From Pseudorhodobacter antarcticus (lineage in GTDB: Bacteria; Pseudomonadota; Alphaproteobacteria; Rhodobacterales; Rhodobacteraceae), in NCBI GenBank assembly GCA_945861995.1, contig CAMAWZ010000022.1, positions 1 through 15,481 of the forward strand: a stretch of DNA of 15,481 nt. Direction: 5' to 3'. The first letter of the stretch is position 1, and each line of letters opens with the position of its first letter. The notes beneath the pieces were generated by a model. That model did no database searches. It was not told where the DNA came from and was given only the letters and a program-made list of their open reading frames with translations. A program made the position numbers and the translations under genes. Shown one piece after another: positions 14,558 to 15,481 of the stretch.

Positions 14558-15481
14558 ATGCAAAACCAATATCGTCTGGGCATTGACGCCGGCGGCACGT
14601 TCACTGACTTTATTCTTGCCGACCGCAAGGGAGATGTGCGCATCTTTAAGGCGCTGTCGACCCCGCAAGACCCCACGCTTGCCATCCGCAATGGGCTGAA
14701 GTTAATCGAAGAAGAAACAGGTATTTCCGCGACCGAAATCGTGTCAAACGCCGATCTTTGCATCAACGGCACAACGGTGGGCCTGAATGCGCTGATCCAG
14801 CACAAGGGGGCCAAGGCTGGCCTAATTGCGACCAAAGGCCATGAGGATTCGATTGAAATCCGTTTGGGCCACAAAGAAGACGGCTACCGCTACGACCCAG
14901 AATACCCGCCTGCCACGATGTTGGTGCCGCGTTATCTGCGCCGTGGCGTGTCTGAACGGGTCATTTCCACAGGGGCGGTTCACACCCCCATGAACGAGGA
15001 AGACGTGCGCGAGGCGTGCCGTCATTTCATCCGCGAAGGCGTTGAATCAGTTGCGATTTCCTTTGTCTGGTCGGTTCTGCATCCCGAACATGAACTGCGC
15101 GCCGCCGAGATTGTCCGCGAGATGATGCCAGATGTCCGCCTGACAGTGGGCAGCGTTCTGTATCCGCAGGTGCGCGAATATACACGCACATCGACCGCAA
15201 TTGTGAATGCCTATCTTGCCCCGATCCTGACCCGCTATGTCGAGGCGGTGGACGGCTATTTCCGCAGCCTTGGGGCCAAAAATCCTGTGCGCTATTTTCA
15301 ATCGAATGGCGGGCTGGCCTTGGGTTCGGTCGTCTCAGACCAGTCGGTCTATGCGATCAACTCTGGCCCAGCCTCGGCCCCACAAGCGGCGCTTTATATT
15401 GCGGAACCTTGGGGATTGAAAAACATCATCACCGTCGATATGGGCGGCACCTATTTTGATATCACCCTAACCCGCGACGGC
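14558..15481 (+). CDS. hyuA: Hydantoinase/oxoprolinase-family subunit A, second copy, 3'-truncated by window edge
   Basis: An open frame from ATG 14558 continues without a stop to the last base, giving the first 308 residues of a protein expected to be about 690-720. AAGGA at 14545-14549, 8 bases ahead, supports the start; the second hyuB stops 15 bases before. Seen: DAGGTFTD at residues 10-17, the NGTTVGLN element, REYTRTSTAIVNAYLAP, QSNGG, SGPASAP from S269 and DMGGTYFD at 294-301. The motif variants differ from the first HyuA (DVGGTFTD, SGPAGG, DIGGTSAD) and lean toward the acetone/acetophenone-carboxylase-like part of the family, though this is a resemblance only. The preceding HyuB is its probable partner. 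Confidence 0.9.
   Translation, partial: MQNQYRLGIDAGGTFTDFILADRKGDVRIFKALSTPQDPTLAIRNGLKLIEEETGISATEIVSNADLCINGTTVGLNALIQHKGAKAGLIATKGHEDSIEIRLGHKEDGYRYDPEYPPATMLVPRYLRRGVSERVISTGAVHTPMNEEDVREACRHFIREGVESVAISFVWSVLHPEHELRAAEIVREMMPDVRLTVGSVLYPQVREYTRTSTAIVNAYLAPILTRYVEAVDGYFRSLGAKNPVRYFQSNGGLALGSVVSDQSVYAINSGPASAPQAALYIAEPWGLKNIITVDMGGTYFDITLTRDG

Overview
The window looks like a high-GC alphaproteobacterial chromosome, most likely Rhodobacterales (roseobacter-type). This is an inference from codon use (GGC, GCG, CTG, ATC), gene style and tight operon packing; no taxonomic marker is present. No tRNA, rRNA, CRISPR array, insertion sequence or phage gene was seen. Ten complete genes and two cut by the window edges fill almost everything.

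Region 1 (1-3279) is the end of an acetoin/2-oxoacid dehydrogenase operon. It holds the C-terminal two thirds of the E1-beta subunit (acoB-like), an acoC-like E2 with two tandem lipoyl domains, a peripheral subunit-binding domain and an alpha/beta-hydrolase-type domain with an intact Ser-Asp-His triad, then a SorC/DeoR-type regulator.

Region 2 (3280-10667) is one long operon on the plus strand. After a 216-base regulatory gap with strong palindromes come an acyl-CoA dehydrogenase, a class III (CaiB/BaiF) CoA-transferase, a double-hotdog MaoC/FAS1-like hydratase, and a hydantoinase/oxoprolinase pair hyuA-hyuB. It ends in a 21-bp tandem duplication and a clear intrinsic terminator. The three CoA enzymes resemble C5-dicarboxylate (itaconate/mesaconate-type) CoA chemistry. 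Joined to an ATP-dependent amidohydrolase they suggest a route in which a lactam, imide or hydantoin-like ring is opened and the acid is then activated, dehydrogenated and hydrated. The pathway is an inference. No CoA-ester lyase lies in the window.

Region 3 (10685-12793) holds a LysR-type and an AraC-type regulator, convergent and overlapping by four bases. The gap between the AraC gene and the next operon carries two sets of repeats that look like operators.

Region 4 (12794-15481) is a second hydantoinase/oxoprolinase pair in the opposite order (hyuB then hyuA). The second hyuA runs off the window end. The two pairs differ in key motifs, so they probably act on different substrates.
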